A DNA stretch of 64,000 nt from Cytidiella melzeri (GCA_022592445.1 JABYQR010000125.1:48978-112977); one strand, 5' to 3'. Counted from the first letter of the stretch, positions 48,766-62,680 are shown. Notes: a model not told the origin generated them from the letters alone. Translations and numbers: made by a program.

Positions 48766-49769
48766 GGCGGGACGGAGGAAAGGCCACGGAGGGGAAGGTG
48801 AGTGCGAGAAGCGCACGAGCAAATATATATTTTGAGCTCACTCTCTCACTGGCGGCAGGTACGATCCGAGCAGCCCCTTGATCCTGGTCGCAACCGGCAC
48901 ACTCTGTTCACCTCGACCACCTCAATGCCCTCGATGTTGGCGAGGACTTGGCGGGCTGTTCATATTCACACTGCCGGCGTTCTGGCGCTCACAGACGATG
49001 GTTATTCAGACACTGTAATATACATTGGTCGTACAATCGTGGCAAACTCGAACGGCAGGCCTCTACCAGTTCCATGTTTCAGCTACGCTGCAGATTCAGT
49101 GGCCCCTGTTTTGCTGCCGTGTCTTGAACTGGATATTGGCGTTTGGTGGAAGAGCATGTCGCGTACGAGTTTGTGACGATGTTCTGCTGTCTTTCTCAGG
49201 CCACTCCGCGAAATCAAGAGGCTGATTAACGGTCGAAATTTCGAGGTCTTCTGCTGACTGTAGGAGATCCTCCAATCATGAAAGCACCGTCACCACGTAG
49301 CGTAGGCGTGACTCGAGTCAGATAGACACTATATGCTTACACATGCAGTACTTACCGCCGTTCTGAACCACCTCCTTGAGATATCCGGTGATACAACAAT
49401 CCACAGTCATCACCTAAGCACTCCCGTGCCTCGTGCCTGCAATACTCCATCGCATTAGAGGCGACTCGTGACGGACACGGAAAGCCTGTTACATACCGCT
49501 TGGTGTGTCTTTTCTACGATGAACGATGTCCTCCAAGGAAGACGCATTCAAGTCATTATTCTGAAATCCATCGAATAATCAAATTGGTCCGAAAGTTAAA
49601 CACAAAAGGTAATCAGATCAACTATGGGCGTCTCATTCAATTTGGCCACAACCGCGACTTTCAACGTCGGCCACACCCACACCAACAACGCCCCGACGCG
49701 TCCTACTGACACCCCTGCCTCCCCTTCATCAACACCTCAACGCGCACACGAACAGTAACACTGGAGACC
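48766..49769. other. Divergent intergenic region between TF2 and the Rho3 gene
   Basis: It is about 1 kb between two divergent genes and should hold both promoters. A TATA-like run near TF2 is noted there. On the Rho3 side I see no clear TATA. Open frames here (for example 48802-49176) have no recognisable protein features. Confidence 0.45.
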
Positions 49770-50929
49770 ATGCCGGGATGCAGGAGCTCGGGTGTGACAC
49801 CCAGCTTTGTTCGAGGACGTCCAGTGCGGGAATCAGTTGCTGATGTTTCGCCGTCTTTACATCTGACGGAACCGTTCCAACCAGGTCCAACGGAAAGTCG
49901 TAGTGTGTGGGGATGGTGCCTGCGGTGAGTCATGGAACACGTTGCGTATTGTACCTGGCTAATAACATCGACATTCAGGAAAGACGTCACTACTCAACGT
50001 GTTCACCCGCGGCTTCTTCACGCAAGTCTAGTGAGTTCCCTCACAGTAGTTCCTGTTCTCCACCTTATCACCACCAATAGCGAGCCAACCGTCTTCGAAA
50101 ACTACGTACACGATCTCTATGTCGACGATCAAGCTGTGGAACTGAGTCTGTGGGATACGGCTGGTACGCGTCCTCCGTTGCGCAGCTAACAAAGGTTATA
50201 CCTCTGACACTGCTGGCGCGATTCAGGGCAAGAGGAGTTTGATCGACTACGGTCACTGAGCTATGCAGAAACTCACGTTATCATGATGTGCTTCTCCGTA
50301 AGTATTGCCTGCCGCCTTCGGCCACACTCAGTCAACCTATTTGCTGTAGGTAGATAACCCAACATCGTTGGAGAATGTCGAGTCAAAAGTGAGTACGCTC
50401 GTGATTGTGTATACGCCGACAAACTAATCCACTTTGTGCAGTGGCTGGAAGAGATTCTCGAGTACTGTCCTGGTGTCAAGGTACATGAACTCCCTACCCA
50501 TCGCCTTACATAACGGCTCATCTGTCCTCTCCAATGCACGACTCTAGCTCATCTTGGTAGGTATGTACACAAGGACACCCGTTGTGACCATTCATTTGAA
50601 CTCGAGCACTATAGCACTCAAATGCGACCTAAGAGACGACCGCGCCACGCAAGACCGACTTGCACGTTATAACGCCCATACGGTTCAATACGAGGAAGGT
50701 CTCGCCGTTGCAAGACGAATACGAGCGTCGCGATATCTCGGTGCGTCACGCAACGTCTACCTCACGGCCGTGTCTCATTCTACTGATTTCAACGCGGACA
50801 GAATGCAGCTCGAAGCATAATCGCGGAGTGAATGAGGTATTCTACGAAGCTGCTCGCGTGTCGCTGAGTACCAAGGCCAAAGGCTCAGGTGCTTATAGCT
50901 CTGGCGGTAATGGATGCGTCATATGTTAA
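49770..50929 (+). CDS. RHO3: Rho-family small GTPase, Rho3-type
   Basis: ATG at 49770 encodes MPGCRSSG, then splicing (GGT|GTGACA to ACCAG|GTCCAA) gives [20 protein letters not shown] with the G1 P-loop GDGACGKT. The switch region is [12 protein letters not shown], the G3 motif is DTAGQEEF and the Rho core is [12 protein letters not shown]. The G4 region reads [10 protein letters not shown] and the G5 region [10 protein letters not shown]. The C-terminus [10 protein letters not shown] ends in a CAAX box (CVIC) for prenylation and membrane anchoring. About eight exons with short introns. A Rho insert-like stretch ([20 protein letters not shown]) is present. Rho3 controls exocytosis and actin at growth sites in fungi. 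All catalytic motifs are intact. It is the only host gene on the plus strand, tail to tail with clathrin. Confidence 0.9.
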
Positions 50930-51295
50930 TTATGCATAGATGCTATTCCTTCATGAACTTTGCTTACGGACGCTTTGGGTTTGACCGCTGCTCACCACGA
51001 TACCTGTATTACTCATCTGTACTCTGGCTGCACACATGTAACTTACCCTACAATCGCATTACGCCTAGGCTTCGCGTTGTTAATACCCTTTCGACCTTTT
51101 ACAACGTGCCGCAATAGGACCACCCTCCACGTGTTAATGTACCATAAACCATCCGAATGTATGCATGGACATTATCGAGACATGAAGAAAGCGTATAAGA
51201 GCATTACACGTGTGTTATATACAGAGAATCAAGACACCGTGGCAGCGATTGAACACTAGAACGTCGGGAAACCGGTGAAGGCCTGACTCATTGGA
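50930..51295. other. Convergent 3' region between Rho3 and clathrin heavy chain
   Basis: Two genes end towards each other here. No coding signature is convincing. An alternative last exon of clathrin (acceptor TTCTAG at about 51260) could extend into it. Confidence 0.4.
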
Positions 51296-54200
51296 TTAGC
51301 TTGTATACCGCGACGGTGACAGACACCTAGTTCTCACCGGAGGAATACCCATGCCCATAGGAGGCATACCAGTGCCGTTCATCATAGGCGGGGCCTGTTG
51401 GGCGAAGCTGCACAACACCATGTGAGACCAATGCTACACTTCTTCTACAAAAACTAAACTCACCCATTGCCTTCTGTGATCATCAGCCTGTTGCCGAAGG
51501 CAGGGTTGATGATTGGCACTTCGGATTCCTGCTGCTCCTTTTGAGTCTCCTTCTGCGACCGTTCTTTGACCTCCTTCTCAAGTTTCGCCAGCTACAAATT
51601 GTCATTAGTATGCCTTGCTAGATGACAGACAATAATCGCATACCCTGTCGATCAAAGAGCGCTTCTTTTGAATCTTGTATGGCATGTAGAAGTCGTTGAG
51701 ACCATGTTGCCACGATAGCTCCTCGATCACGTCCTCGCGCAGCAAGTCAAAGCAGATGTACAACATCGCGGCGAAGCACTCCTTGTGGCCGATCTCAACA
51801 AAGTACGTGAGGAGGTCTTCTGACACCTCAGTTGTGGCGGAAGTGGCGGCTGTGATCATGGCATCCTTGTACAGTTTGTCCTGCTTTGACAGCGTGATTG
51901 ATTCGTCCCACCGAGCGTTTTTCTAGCAGAGCAGTTAGTAATCTTGAGCGTGACTGGCGGCTCTGAGTAGACTACCTTGTACAGATGGGCCGCAAGCCTC
52001 CTAAACTCGAGCAACTCGTGCTGCTCCAATCGTTGAGCAAGGCTGATGTTGTTGAAATTGTCGAAGCTGTCTATCGAGTCACGAAGGGTGTTGTAGTCTT
52101 CCTCCTCAATGAGCAAGTCATTGTACGCGTCATTGACGGCTTCGATGTTGAGCTACGTATCAAGTTCAGTCAGCATCAATTGTAATCTCAGAGTAACATG
52201 CTCTTACATGTTGCACGGCGATGAGATATGAGCGAATGAGAGGAATGTGGTCAATCTGCCTAAATGTCTTGACTACGCGCGTGTGGTCGATACGAGGAAT
52301 CAGGACGGTGAGTAGGTCCGTGAGAAGTGTCGGTTGTTCTTGTAGATAAAAGGTGAGCGCCTTATAGTAGCTGTATAAGAAGACGACGTCAGTATCCCGC
52401 TTTTTAAGTGTGCCTGATCCCGTACATCTCGATGTTGGCGACGCGAACAATGACATCCTTGAACTGGTTGTGCTCCCAAGCATCCGCGGACCGCTCTATC
52501 ATAGCAAGAGCGGCGTTATCCTGACACGAAATCAACGGGAAATCTTGAGAGGCAAACGAGCGGAACATACGAATTCGTCGTATTTGATGTACAAGAAGAC
52601 GAGTTCTGGCCATAGATGCGCACGTTCTGCTGCTTTGATAACCTTGGGGATGTTGATACGAGAGACAAAAAGCTTTAAGTGCTCCATAACTATGACATAT
52701 AGCATCAGCGGATCGAAAGGCAACTGTATAAACGATGCGCACGCTTGTCTGGCCTGTACTTGCTATATAGGACAGATAATTCGGTGAAGATACCCATCTG
52801 TGATGGCCAGTCAGCGAGGAGTCGTCACCAAGAAACGAAAAGCGTACATGAGCACGCTCTAGACTCAGGCCAGCCTCAAGAAGAGACAAGATTTCGTCAA
52901 AGTAACCTTTTCGTTCATAGCCTTGCACTACCGCTGGAAGCTCTTCGGCATGAACGATGATATTCAGACCACAGATTTGAGCCTGTAGAGGGTTATGAGA
53001 GCTGTTACAATATGCAATGAAAACACACACCAGTCTGAATTCGCGTTTCTCCAAGCATGCAGCATGGACTTGCTTCCATACCCTGCGAATTGTGTATTAG
53101 TTGTGCATTGCGTTGACGCAGAAAACAAACGCACTGGGTGTTGCCAGCTTTACGGGCACTTTCAACGGCACCCTGGTTCTCACCAAGGTAGATGAGCGTC
53201 GTAGCGAGACGAGCCCAGTTGGAGATGCTCGTGAATAGGAGTTTGGCAGCCTGGTAGAGCTCATCTTCGAAACACTTCTCTCCGACCTCAAGGATATCGG
53301 CGACGTTCGTCAAGGCCAAGAAGTCTTCCATATCGTGCAGACGGTCGGTCTTCGCGTAGGCGTACGCCAGCTCAGTGTCGACCTTGGGCTCGCGAACATG
53401 CTTTCTTGCCATCTGCAGGTAACGAACGAGATCGTCGTGCTTGCCGGCGCGGTTAGCAATCTCAATAACTTCAGCGAAGTTGCTCGGATCCTGGGCCTTG
53501 ATGTACGAGTCTAGAAGGGCACATCTTGGACGAGAGGTTCACAGCAAGCAGCAAACATCTTACCGATAGAGTCCTTGATGCGCAGACCATCGAGCTGCGC
53601 CTTTGCGAGACGACTCCAAACCTCGGGCTGGTTAACTCTGGTAGCATATTCCACGCCACGATCCAGAGAGACGATGTGCTCAACCAAGACGTTGATGGCC
53701 ATAGCGTGCTTCTCGTACTTCTTATAGATCAGGAAGGCCTCCTCGTACAGTCCGTGCTCGGTTGCAATCTTTGCAATCTCGTCCTCGTTGTAGTGCTGAA
53801 GCTTGTCGATGTAGCCAACAACCTTGCCCTTATCTGCACGGATAGCAGTAAGCATGAGAAGGTTCTGAAGATTCTTGTTCTCGTTGAAAGGCGAAGGCTC
53901 CAAAATGATCTTCTCGAGCAGCTCAATGAGCTCGATAGGAAGATCGGCAGACAAAAAGGCCTTGACGGTGATAGAAACATCATCGGGATCGGTGCACTCG
54001 GGAAGGGCAGTGGCGATAATCTGAGGATAATTAAGCCTCTACAGACATCACTGAAAGTTATGTGAGACGTACCTGGTCAATCAGTTGACGACGATGCAAA
54101 TTATCGCCGACAAGAACCTGGGCCCAAAGCTCCGGCTGACGACGCTTAACGAGGTAACGAGCTTGCTGCTTGAACATTGAGTTCTCGTTGGTAATTGCGA

Positions 54201-57200
54201 TAAGTTCCTCATCACAGAAGCCCTTGGCGTATGCGATGTAGGCTAGGTAAGGGTCCCGAGCCTCGCAGAACTTTCCGACAACGAGCGGCTCGTAAAGCTG
54301 TTGCGCAGTGATCAGTACGTAGTGAACGAAGGCTTTAGCACACTTTGCTTACGTTGTTCTCCTTGAGGAACTGTTCAGGGTTGTTGTTGCTATCGATGTA
54401 GATCTTCGCAAGAGCGTTAAAGACAGCCGGATCCTGGCTGCCTGCCTGGACACGAGCCTCGAGCCAAGGTAGGATGAGCTTCAGGCGATTGCGAGTCTCA
54501 GCCTCATGGACAAGTTCGTCGATGGCAAAATTACCGGGGACAGAAGCCAACAAAGATTTGATGCTGGTCTCATCGCAGTCAACGTCCAGAAGCCCACCAA
54601 TAACTTGAGGGGTGCGGACAGAGTTGACCCTTTGTACGTAAACCTCAATGAAGTTGAGTAGACCATTCTGGTAGAGATACAGAACGAGGTCGTGGACGAA
54701 GTCAAAGCGGTCGCAGACAATGATAAGAGGAAGCTGATCAGCAAGCTTAGCCTCCTTCAGGAAGTTCTTGACTTTTTCCGGGTTGTAGAAGTTGCTTTCC
54801 CTACAGATACGCTCGACTTCACGGATTTGGCCTGTGCGGGTAGCTGCCTGAATGTACTTGAAGTGAACTTCAGGGTCCTGGCTGAGGTTGACGACGGAGC
54901 CGAGGTAGTAGTAGAGACCTGATACATGTCGTGAGACATAGGAGTGATAGGTATAATGCTTGTAACTTACCCTCGAAGCTCTTGAACGACTCGAACATCT
55001 CGATAAGCTTAACTGGTCCCAGGATGTCAGAATACTTCGTCGCAATTTGGACAACGACTTGCAAATTCTGGCGGATATTGATACGAAGCATCTCTTGCAA
55101 GCAGGCCATCGATTGCTCAGTCGTAAGCTTGCTAAAGTAGTTTACAAGCCACTGTTTGCAGTATCAGAGCAACGTCATGATAGTGAAGGAGAGCTTACAT
55201 CGGCAGGGAAAACATTGGCGTGTACGATCACGCGCTTGATGTCGGCGATGTCCTCATAGTGCTCAAGGGCCTAGGTAGCACAATGATGAGCATTGCAATA
55301 CTTGGAGACTGAAATCTCTGACCCTTTGAAGTAAGCCAGCTTTCTCGCAAAGGTTGGCAATACGAGGGCGATCGTAGTGCGTGAACATCTCGTTACCCAA
55401 GATGGCATCAGCAACTTGAGGAGCATGCACCAGATTCATTTCCAAAAGACGAGTCTGGAGATGACCTTGCTCCGGTTTATTCTCCTTGAGCGCATCAAGC
55501 AAGAACGAGGTCGCAGGCTGTATCATGTTTTGAGACATGAAGATGTCAACGACCTATCACAAGTGGTTAGCTTCATCATGAAACTTCTGTAAAGAAGATG
55601 AGCGACCGTACCCGCTCAACGTCGACGAGAGGACCATCCTCGTTGTTCACGAGCTGGGCAGCAAACTCGGCTCCCTTCTCCGGGTTGGTGCGCATGATAT
55701 GCTGGAGGAGACCGATGAAATCGGGAGTGTACCCAACCTTCTTCGAGTAAAGAACAATCTTGTCCGTCTGGCCGGTTTCCGCAAAGCAAGCGATCACTTT
55801 GTTCGGGACGTTTGCGCGAAGATACACGCTGAGAGCAAGAGTGAGATCATGCAGACGGACAATGTCACCAAGTTCCTCGCTGCAAGTGAGCTGCAGAGTC
55901 CCTAATTAGCACGGACAGCACAGAGTCATGGTCTCATCGCCTACCTTGTTCTCCTTGAGCCACTTCTCCAAAAGTTGTTTGCGTCCTTGCTGGAGCACCG
56001 GTCGCGCGAGTTCAACGGACTCGAGGTGATTGAGCTCACCCTTCTCCAAAAGAATGCCGAAGTACTGGAGGATAGGCGAGAGACCACCAGGAGGTGCGGG
56101 TGCCTGCTTGAACGATTCAATGACCTGCGCCGTACGCAAAATGCCCTGTCAAGCAAAGAGAATCAGCCGAAGACCTTAAATGACACATAGGTCAAGCCTA
56201 CTCTTGGAGAATTGGCCGCAATCTTTGCAGCTTCACCAAAGTTACCAGCCTGGAACAACGCCTGATATTGCTTGATGTATAGATCATCGGCTCCAGGGAG
56301 ATTCGCTCGGCTCGCCAATTTGAACGCAAGCTCCGTATTGTTCAGAGTTGTCAAGATGTAAGGAATGATTGTCGACTCGTCGACATTGACACTAAGTACC
56401 TGACCCTTCTTGTTGACACCAATGATACCGTGTGTTGTCTCGTATTCAGCGGTAACGAAGATAGTCTCGCCAGAGATACGGTTCATGTAGATGCATGCGC
56501 CTGACTCGGGGTCGTAAAGGTGAATGAAACCGTACTTTGTGACCAAGTATATTATACCGTGTTTCTTCGATACTTGCATAGCGACAGGGAAATCATTGGT
56601 GGCCTCGGGAGGGAAGTAAACATCGACAGCCTTTTTCGTGAATGGAGGGTCGGGTGCTTGATGGTCAATCTCAACAACATGCAGCTAAAAAGAGATTGAT
56701 ACACCGTTGTAACCGTAAGACCCTGTAGACGTACCTTGGCACCTGTAGCTGTTCTAACGGCAAAAGTGAACAATTTCGTGGGATGTTGGTGACCGTCGAG
56801 TTTCAGTTCAGCGAAGCTGGCTGCATGTCCCTCAATCGGTTGGCTGACGCCTCGGTCTCTCGAGTACAGCTGCATCGCTCCCTTGACTTTGAACGCCGAT
56901 GGGTTCGTCGTATTACCAGAGATACCGACAAGAACCAGCCACTTTTCGTCTCCACTCGCGCGGTAGTTGATGATCTGAGCTCCTACCAGCGTCGGATGTC
57001 TGTCAAAAATCTTGGCAGGAGGGGAAGTAGCGTCTGAGATAGACCAATGGAAAACTGCTGTGTCCGTAACAAGACCAATGGTAGTGTCTGATATCCACTT
57101 CCAGAACACGACGTCCGAGTCGTTGACATGCGACTTGACCTTTTGCTTCGTCTCGATGTTGAATATCTGCAGTGTGCGTCCGGCTACAAGGTAAATTCAG

Positions 57201-57574
57201 TGTCAGGATGGCACATTCCAGCCTTACAGCTTGGACAAACCTTTCAAAGCAAGTATCTTCTGGTGTGGATGCATAATTGCAGAGTCGGCCGTGATAGGTC
57301 TTCGGAGGACATTATTGGCATCGGCGAGGTCGATAATGACCACCTGGTTCTGTTCGTTGACTTTCTCTCGTACACAGATGAAATGGTCCGACTCCAGCGT
57401 CAATGTCTATGTGTTCAATGCACAAGAGATCAGCCCGGTATACTCAAGGACGGTGCGCCTGCATGACGCGTAAGGACATGGATGTACCTGGAATGATATT
57501 GAGGCCGGTTGTATACCCAAGCTGGAGAGCTGGAGATGCTCGCAAAAGGCGATAGGTTTTGATATGTCCGACAT
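51296..57574 (-). CDS. CHC1: Clathrin heavy chain
   Basis: ATG at 57574 begins [20 protein letters not shown], the start of the N-terminal beta-propeller, which binds adaptors. It goes on with [30 protein letters not shown] and [20 protein letters not shown] (to about 56500). The long alpha-solenoid of heavy-chain repeats fills 56400-51600 (for example [30 protein letters not shown] region at about 54750, LTSIS region at about 53200). The hub has [22 protein letters not shown] and a trimerisation-region helix. The tail is Met/Gly/Pro-rich ([19 protein letters not shown]). More than a dozen short introns; no internal stop seen in exons. Clathrin coats vesicles at the Golgi and plasma membrane. 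The exact C-terminus (read-through to TAA 51296, or a last exon beyond) is uncertain. Confidence 0.95.
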
Positions 57575-57833
57575 GATGAAAGTACCAGAGAGAAAGGAGA
57601 CAAGGGGGACACGTCGACCGCCGTGGGGGTGAAGGTCGTTACGATTTGAAGGTTCGGGTTGATGGATGTTTGCGGCGCGCGTCTCGGTCGCGGGCAACCT
57701 CAGCCAAGAGAGCGCCCAAAATTGCTGCTGCGTACATCACGTCCATGGCTCACAAACGCTTGGCTTCCATGAATAAAATCTGAATAATGATACTGGTGTA
57801 CGGTCTATGTGATCAAGTAGTCTGCTAAGTAGA

Positions 57834-58946
57834 TTACTCCTCCGTTAAGGCTAGAGCCTGCTCCAAATCGTCCTCCTCCTGCATCACTGCAGCGGGAATC
57901 GCGGCGCCGTAGTACAAGCGTTGGGCAACGATGGCTAATGGGCAGGTTATCAGTATTGGGAGAGCAGACAGTAAGTGTGAAAACCTACCGCAGTCCACAG
58001 ATAGCTGGAATATGGCGCACACTTTGAACTGCAGCGGATTGTCTTTCACGAAAAAGTAGACCACCCTATAGTGTTTCTTGTTGTCAGCAAGCGACTACAA
58101 GAAAAGTTACCGCGTACTTGAAAGCGTCCCCCCCAAACCATCCACATAGCGTGGACATACGAAAGCCATACAAGGATTTTTGTTTGTAATTACTTCGCGA
58201 GCATGAGCGTGGCTTGCCGTGCGACACAGAAGGGAGCTCACCTAATTAACTGCGGAATCGGTAGAGTGCTCTCTAGGCCAAGCGCAACGAAGCCAAGAAT
58301 AGAAACAAATAGCTTGGAGCGTCCAAAGATGAGGAACAAGATGGCTTGACATAAGCTATGCGACCTTGAACGTTAGTACCTCTTCATGAGAGAGTGCAGT
58401 AACGCACATGAACCCGGCCAAAAATTCTATGTATTGTGTGTAGGTTGACCACTGCCAGAATGACAGTGGTCGAGTTGAGGCTCGGAGGATTTCAGGGCTT
58501 CCAATTGGGCGATATAATAGACAAATGTACAGTAGTGCCAACTGGTACGTCCCAAAGTCAGCGTTACGACAGACTTAGTAACGATTCAAAACACACCTGA
58601 GCCACAATCATAAACAGCGACTGGAACAGCAATGCAAACTCGAAGCGATCTCCCAGCCAGAAGAAGCATCGCGTGATGTTCGCCAATAGTCTGGATAATG
58701 CATTGCGTTGTCAGACCACGATGTTTGTCTCGTTTGAGGGACCGAACTCACAATATAGCACAAACGTCACGCGAGAACCCTATCGAATCCCTATTCACGA
58801 CATCCCTTGTAAGAGCACTCGAACAATGACTTGGCACCTTGCACTCACTTTTTCTTGATAATAGAGTACGCTTGGTCAGCATAAACCAACGGCGGCCCTA
58901 CAGCCATGCCAGCTGAGGCCAGCATCGAGAGCCATGTTGGCAGCAT
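57834..58946 (-). CDS. ANY1: PQ-loop repeat membrane protein, Any1/PQLC1 (SLC66A2)-like
   Basis: ATG at 58946 (MLPTWLSMLASAGMAVGPPL). Spliced exons give the first PQ-loop-like turn (GPPLVYADQAYSIIKKKD) and membrane segments NITRCFFWLGDRFEFALLFQ, LFMIVAQLALLYICLLY, LFVSILGFVALGLES and TLPIPQLIRNYKQKSLYGF, the second PQ loop with PQLIRNYKQKS. STLCGWFGGDAFK follows, joined by a 49-bp intron to VVYFFVKDNPLQFKVCAIFQ. The C-terminus is acidic (MQEEDDLEQALALTEE). Order and spacing match the human SLC66A2 and yeast Any1 family, linked to aminophospholipid asymmetry at endosome and Golgi membranes. About seven exons, no breaks seen. The clathrin gene's start lies 260 bp away. Confidence 0.8.
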
Positions 58947-59364
58947 AGCCAAAGGTCGTGATGGTTGTGCGGTGAAGCCAGCGCTGCCGGCACATCGCGC
59001 TCCTGGACTGCGCGTCAGCAAATGCGCCGTCACCCAGATCATATCGACACCCTATGATCAAGAGAATACACAAATTTCGACCGAGCTTCGTTGTTGTGCA
59101 TGATTCTGTGGTTTCACTGCACGAAGATGGCATGCAGACTTCGAACATAATGTTGCGTACGCGAACTCGATGATGGCTGACACTTTATCTCTCTTCGTCA
59201 TATCAAACGCCCATGCTACAAGAATCGGTTATGATGGCAAGCCTGCTGTAGTCGACTCTGTTTCATAAACTATGGTCACTAGTACTATAATGGCATAAAG
59301 GGAAATCTAACAAGTCGGACGGACGAAGCAAAGCAAGAGAAGCTACGCAGAAAACAGAAGCAGA
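58947..59364. other. Intergenic region between the Any1-like and serine dehydratase genes
   Basis: It holds the upstream region of the Any1-like gene and the 3' flank of serine dehydratase. No motif called. Confidence 0.4.
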
Positions 59365-62300
59365 TTAGCACGCGGGCACAGTCAACGGTATCTTCACCGT
59401 ACGCTACAATGAGTTTAGTCAGCTCGCTTCAACATAACGAAGAAGTAGAGAAGGGCTCACAGCAAGACCCTACAGTTAACAAGGAATCAGGGAGCCGAAT
59501 GCAACGTCATGGATTCTCAAGCTCACCGAAAGACTCGTCTCCTTATACTTGACACTCATGTCAGCAGCAGTCAGCCGCATCGCCTCGATTGCCTCGTCTA
59601 ACGTGACACTGTAAACATTCTGGCTGGCCATAGACAGCTGAGCTGCTGTCACAGCCTTTACGGCTATTGTACGCGATGTCAGCCTTGCTTGGCAACTATG
59701 AGGGAAATGATATACCTCCAAGACTGTTACGCTCCTTCAACAACCAGCGGCCGTCAGGCGTGTATCAAGTAGTGAGACAGTATTCTTTACTCACAATGCA
59801 TGGGACTTGCACCAAACCATCTATTGGATCACACGTCAAACCGAGATTATGCTCTACAAACTGTTGTTAGTAGTTTAGTTTCTTACATCTGCGGAGGTCG
59901 ATTACCTATGCCAATTTCTGCTGCCTATGGGGTGGACATCAATCACCGTTCTTATCGCTTCAACATGATAAGATAACTGACCTGTAGCACGGTCTCCGGG
60001 TCCGCTTGAGACATTGTCTGTCAGAATTCCTTCGCTGAAACTATTTACTCCGTTCAAGCTCACCTCCCATACATGCTGCAAACCCAGCACTAGCCATCGA
60101 GCATGCAACTGTTCGAGGATATTACGTGATGTGTCATCGGAATGCAACAGACAGCACTTACCGCCAACTTCCGCTTGACATCCTCCCTCAGCGGCAGAGA
60201 TAGTACTACCTCGTTTAAACAACATGCCAACCGCCTGCCAATAGTTCAACCGTTGATTCCTTTTATGAAGAAGTCAACCAGACTTACTGCAGCTGTCAGC
60301 AGGAATGTCTCGATAGCTTTGTCTGGATCATCGCTAACAAACTGAACGGAATTCAGCCCGTGCACATCTATCTGACATCTCGCTGACTACTTGCCTCGAT
60401 AACATATTTGAGTACAGCAGGTATGATTCCTGCCGCACCGTTCTATACGAAACTTGGGATTAGCAGTTAAAATGCTTCAATAATCACTCACAGTCGGAGA
60501 TGTCACAATTCGCCCACCACTGGCATTCACCTCGTTCACTGCAATAGCGTAACAAGACAGGAAGTCCATGGCTGGAATCATGGTCCTGCGCTACTCGCAT
60601 GAGTTCATATGATCAGCGTCGTTTTGCCGATGGTATGTGGAGATGAAAACGTACCGGAGGCATGGGCAATATGGGATGTTCAAAAGATCCAGTAACCCTT
60701 GCCACACGTGACCCCTTTCGCTTCTCCAAGCTCTTGCCAGTCTCCGAGCCTCGAGGTAATCTACCGAACTCCGTCTCGGGAATGTGCTCCTCACCGTCGG
60801 GCGCATTAATTGCGCCTGAGGGTGAGAAGGAAGGAGCAGTAACCGACGGAGCATGCATAGGTCCAGCTACGCCAGGGTAGAAGCTAGGCAAGCATTGTCA
60901 GTATAATAACGTTAGGGAAGACTGGTTGCGAGAAATTTACCCGCGCATGAGCCGTCTATAAAGCATAGGTGCCCTGCGTCTGAGGCCTAATCGACCTGGG
61001 AGCTTCTCTTCCGAAGACGAGACTCCCACTCGTATACAATCGTCCATCACTCCCCATATGCGCATTATCTGTCATTGCATAGTAGATTGTGAGTAGCACG
61101 ATAGACAGGACAAAAAACCTCTATTGACTCACCTTCTGATTTATTTCTTCGTGTGAATAACCAAAGTGTAGTTCGTTATCGTATACTATCTGGGCGATTG
61201 TCATCTGTGCAAAATGGTCGTTATACTCTTGGTACGACATAAAGATGATAATTCACGTTATGTTTCTTGGTCAATGCCAACAGGCTATCACCAGACTGGG
61301 GGGAAGTGGTCAGCGAGCTATTCGTGTGCACACGAAAGAGCTCGTACTGTAAAAGGATATGGTGGCGAGCAAGGGTCTCCCGCCTCGGTGTCGACTCTGT
61401 CAGTGGAGGTGGTGTCGGTAGAATCCGAGAGACTATGCATCTGGTGTAAACGTGCTCCATGCACGCTACTTTTGTCGACGCCCTTGTAAAACAGATTCTC
61501 GTCGACTGTATGGAACAATCATCACCTGAAACTACACGTCATGGTATTGTACCCTACCTTTCGTCTTCTCGTTGACGACGAAGCCACCTCCGACACTGTA
61601 GTGAGTCAGTATGATATGGCATGCGCGGTGCACTGACTTACCTGAAGTACTCATTTGTTGCCAACAGCTCTCCATCCTCGCCAAACACGGAAAACCGCAT
61701 ACCATTCGGATGAGTCTTCAGCACCTGATCCCAGCGCCACAGCATGTCCCGGTCCATGTCGTAGTGAATATGGTGGTTCCCGTTCAGCATGAGAGATTTA
61801 TTCTCGAGAATGGCAGCATATCGAGATGGAATCGTCCCAGTGTCAATACTTTCCGGGTCAGAGCCTAGAGACGACGATGTGAACAATGTACGGAGATAAA
61901 TCGCTACACGACTTGCCTTCCAGGCCAAGGAGGATGGCCTGAGGAGTATGATGCCTGAAAAGATCCCTCAGTCCCAAGAAATGACAGCGCGAAGCTGACT
62001 GCTTACCCTTTACCTGTCGCAGCCAGTGATCCATAGCTGTCTCAGACGGTGTTGAATACTCATCTAAGACAGCATGGGAGAAGCCAGCTTACAGAGTTAT
62101 TTTCACCATCTTCACCTAACACAAGACGCATTAGTCTAGATCAAAGTGGTCAAGTGGATCCTCGTCACTTACTTGCTCTAGGAGGCCGAGTTCGTTCAGG
62201 TCGTTGATGAAGATTTTGCCTGCTCGCATGGGTCCTACGGTGTGCGACGAGCTGGGGCCCACTGGATAAAATGTTAATCTCTTCGAAATTCCCTTGCTCT

Positions 62301-62680
62301 CCAAACGCACCTCCAATGCTGAACAAATCGAAAGCGGAGATGACAGCGTGTTCCGCTTGTTCTCTAGGTTTCTCTAGAGAGCTGTAGCCATCTGCAGAGA
62401 CAACGCCGTCTTCGAGTTCAACCTTTGCAGGTTCTTCAACGCCATCATCCTCATTTTCTCTTCCTACTTCGTTCTTTCGGTTTACAGCGGCGTCGAGAGG
62501 GCGCTGGGCTACTGGTGTTGTTGCTACGCCGCGTTTTGACGCGATAGCGACGTACGGCTGATTGGCAGGAGCACTGGCAGAACCACCGCTGCGTAAGTTG
62601 TACTTGCCACTGTAAGGCGTAGCGTGACTTTTAAGTCGCCGAGACCACGAGCGAGAGGCTGTTCGCGCGGCTTGGAGCAT
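59365..62680 (-). CDS. L-serine dehydratase (L-serine ammonia-lyase), iron-sulfur type, probably mitochondrial
   Basis: It would convert L-serine to pyruvate and ammonia. ATG at 62680 gives [20 protein letters not shown], an Arg/Ser-rich amphipathic leader that suggests mitochondrial import. The beta-type domain starts [19 protein letters not shown] (intron inside VGP) and [11 protein letters not shown], then [19 protein letters not shown]. The alpha-type domain includes [74 protein letters not shown] and VPCIERNSLGAVKA, with Cys residues expected to hold a 4Fe-4S cluster. It ends KIPLTVPAC at TAA 59365. Many short introns; the one at 60394-60342 has a GC donor (GAG|GCAAGT). Fusion of both domains in one chain matches the single-chain bacterial-type enzyme. 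No breaks seen. Confidence 0.88.

Noticed and set aside
49932..50189. Single-frame 85-codon open frame across the Rho3 gene
   Set aside because: It runs through Rho3 introns; the spliced reading gives the complete GTPase.
58876..59148. Alternative frame beginning MFEVCMPSS as the start of the Any1-like gene
   Set aside because: It is out of register with the PQ-loop exon; the ATG at 58946 gives the conserved GPPLVYADQ start.
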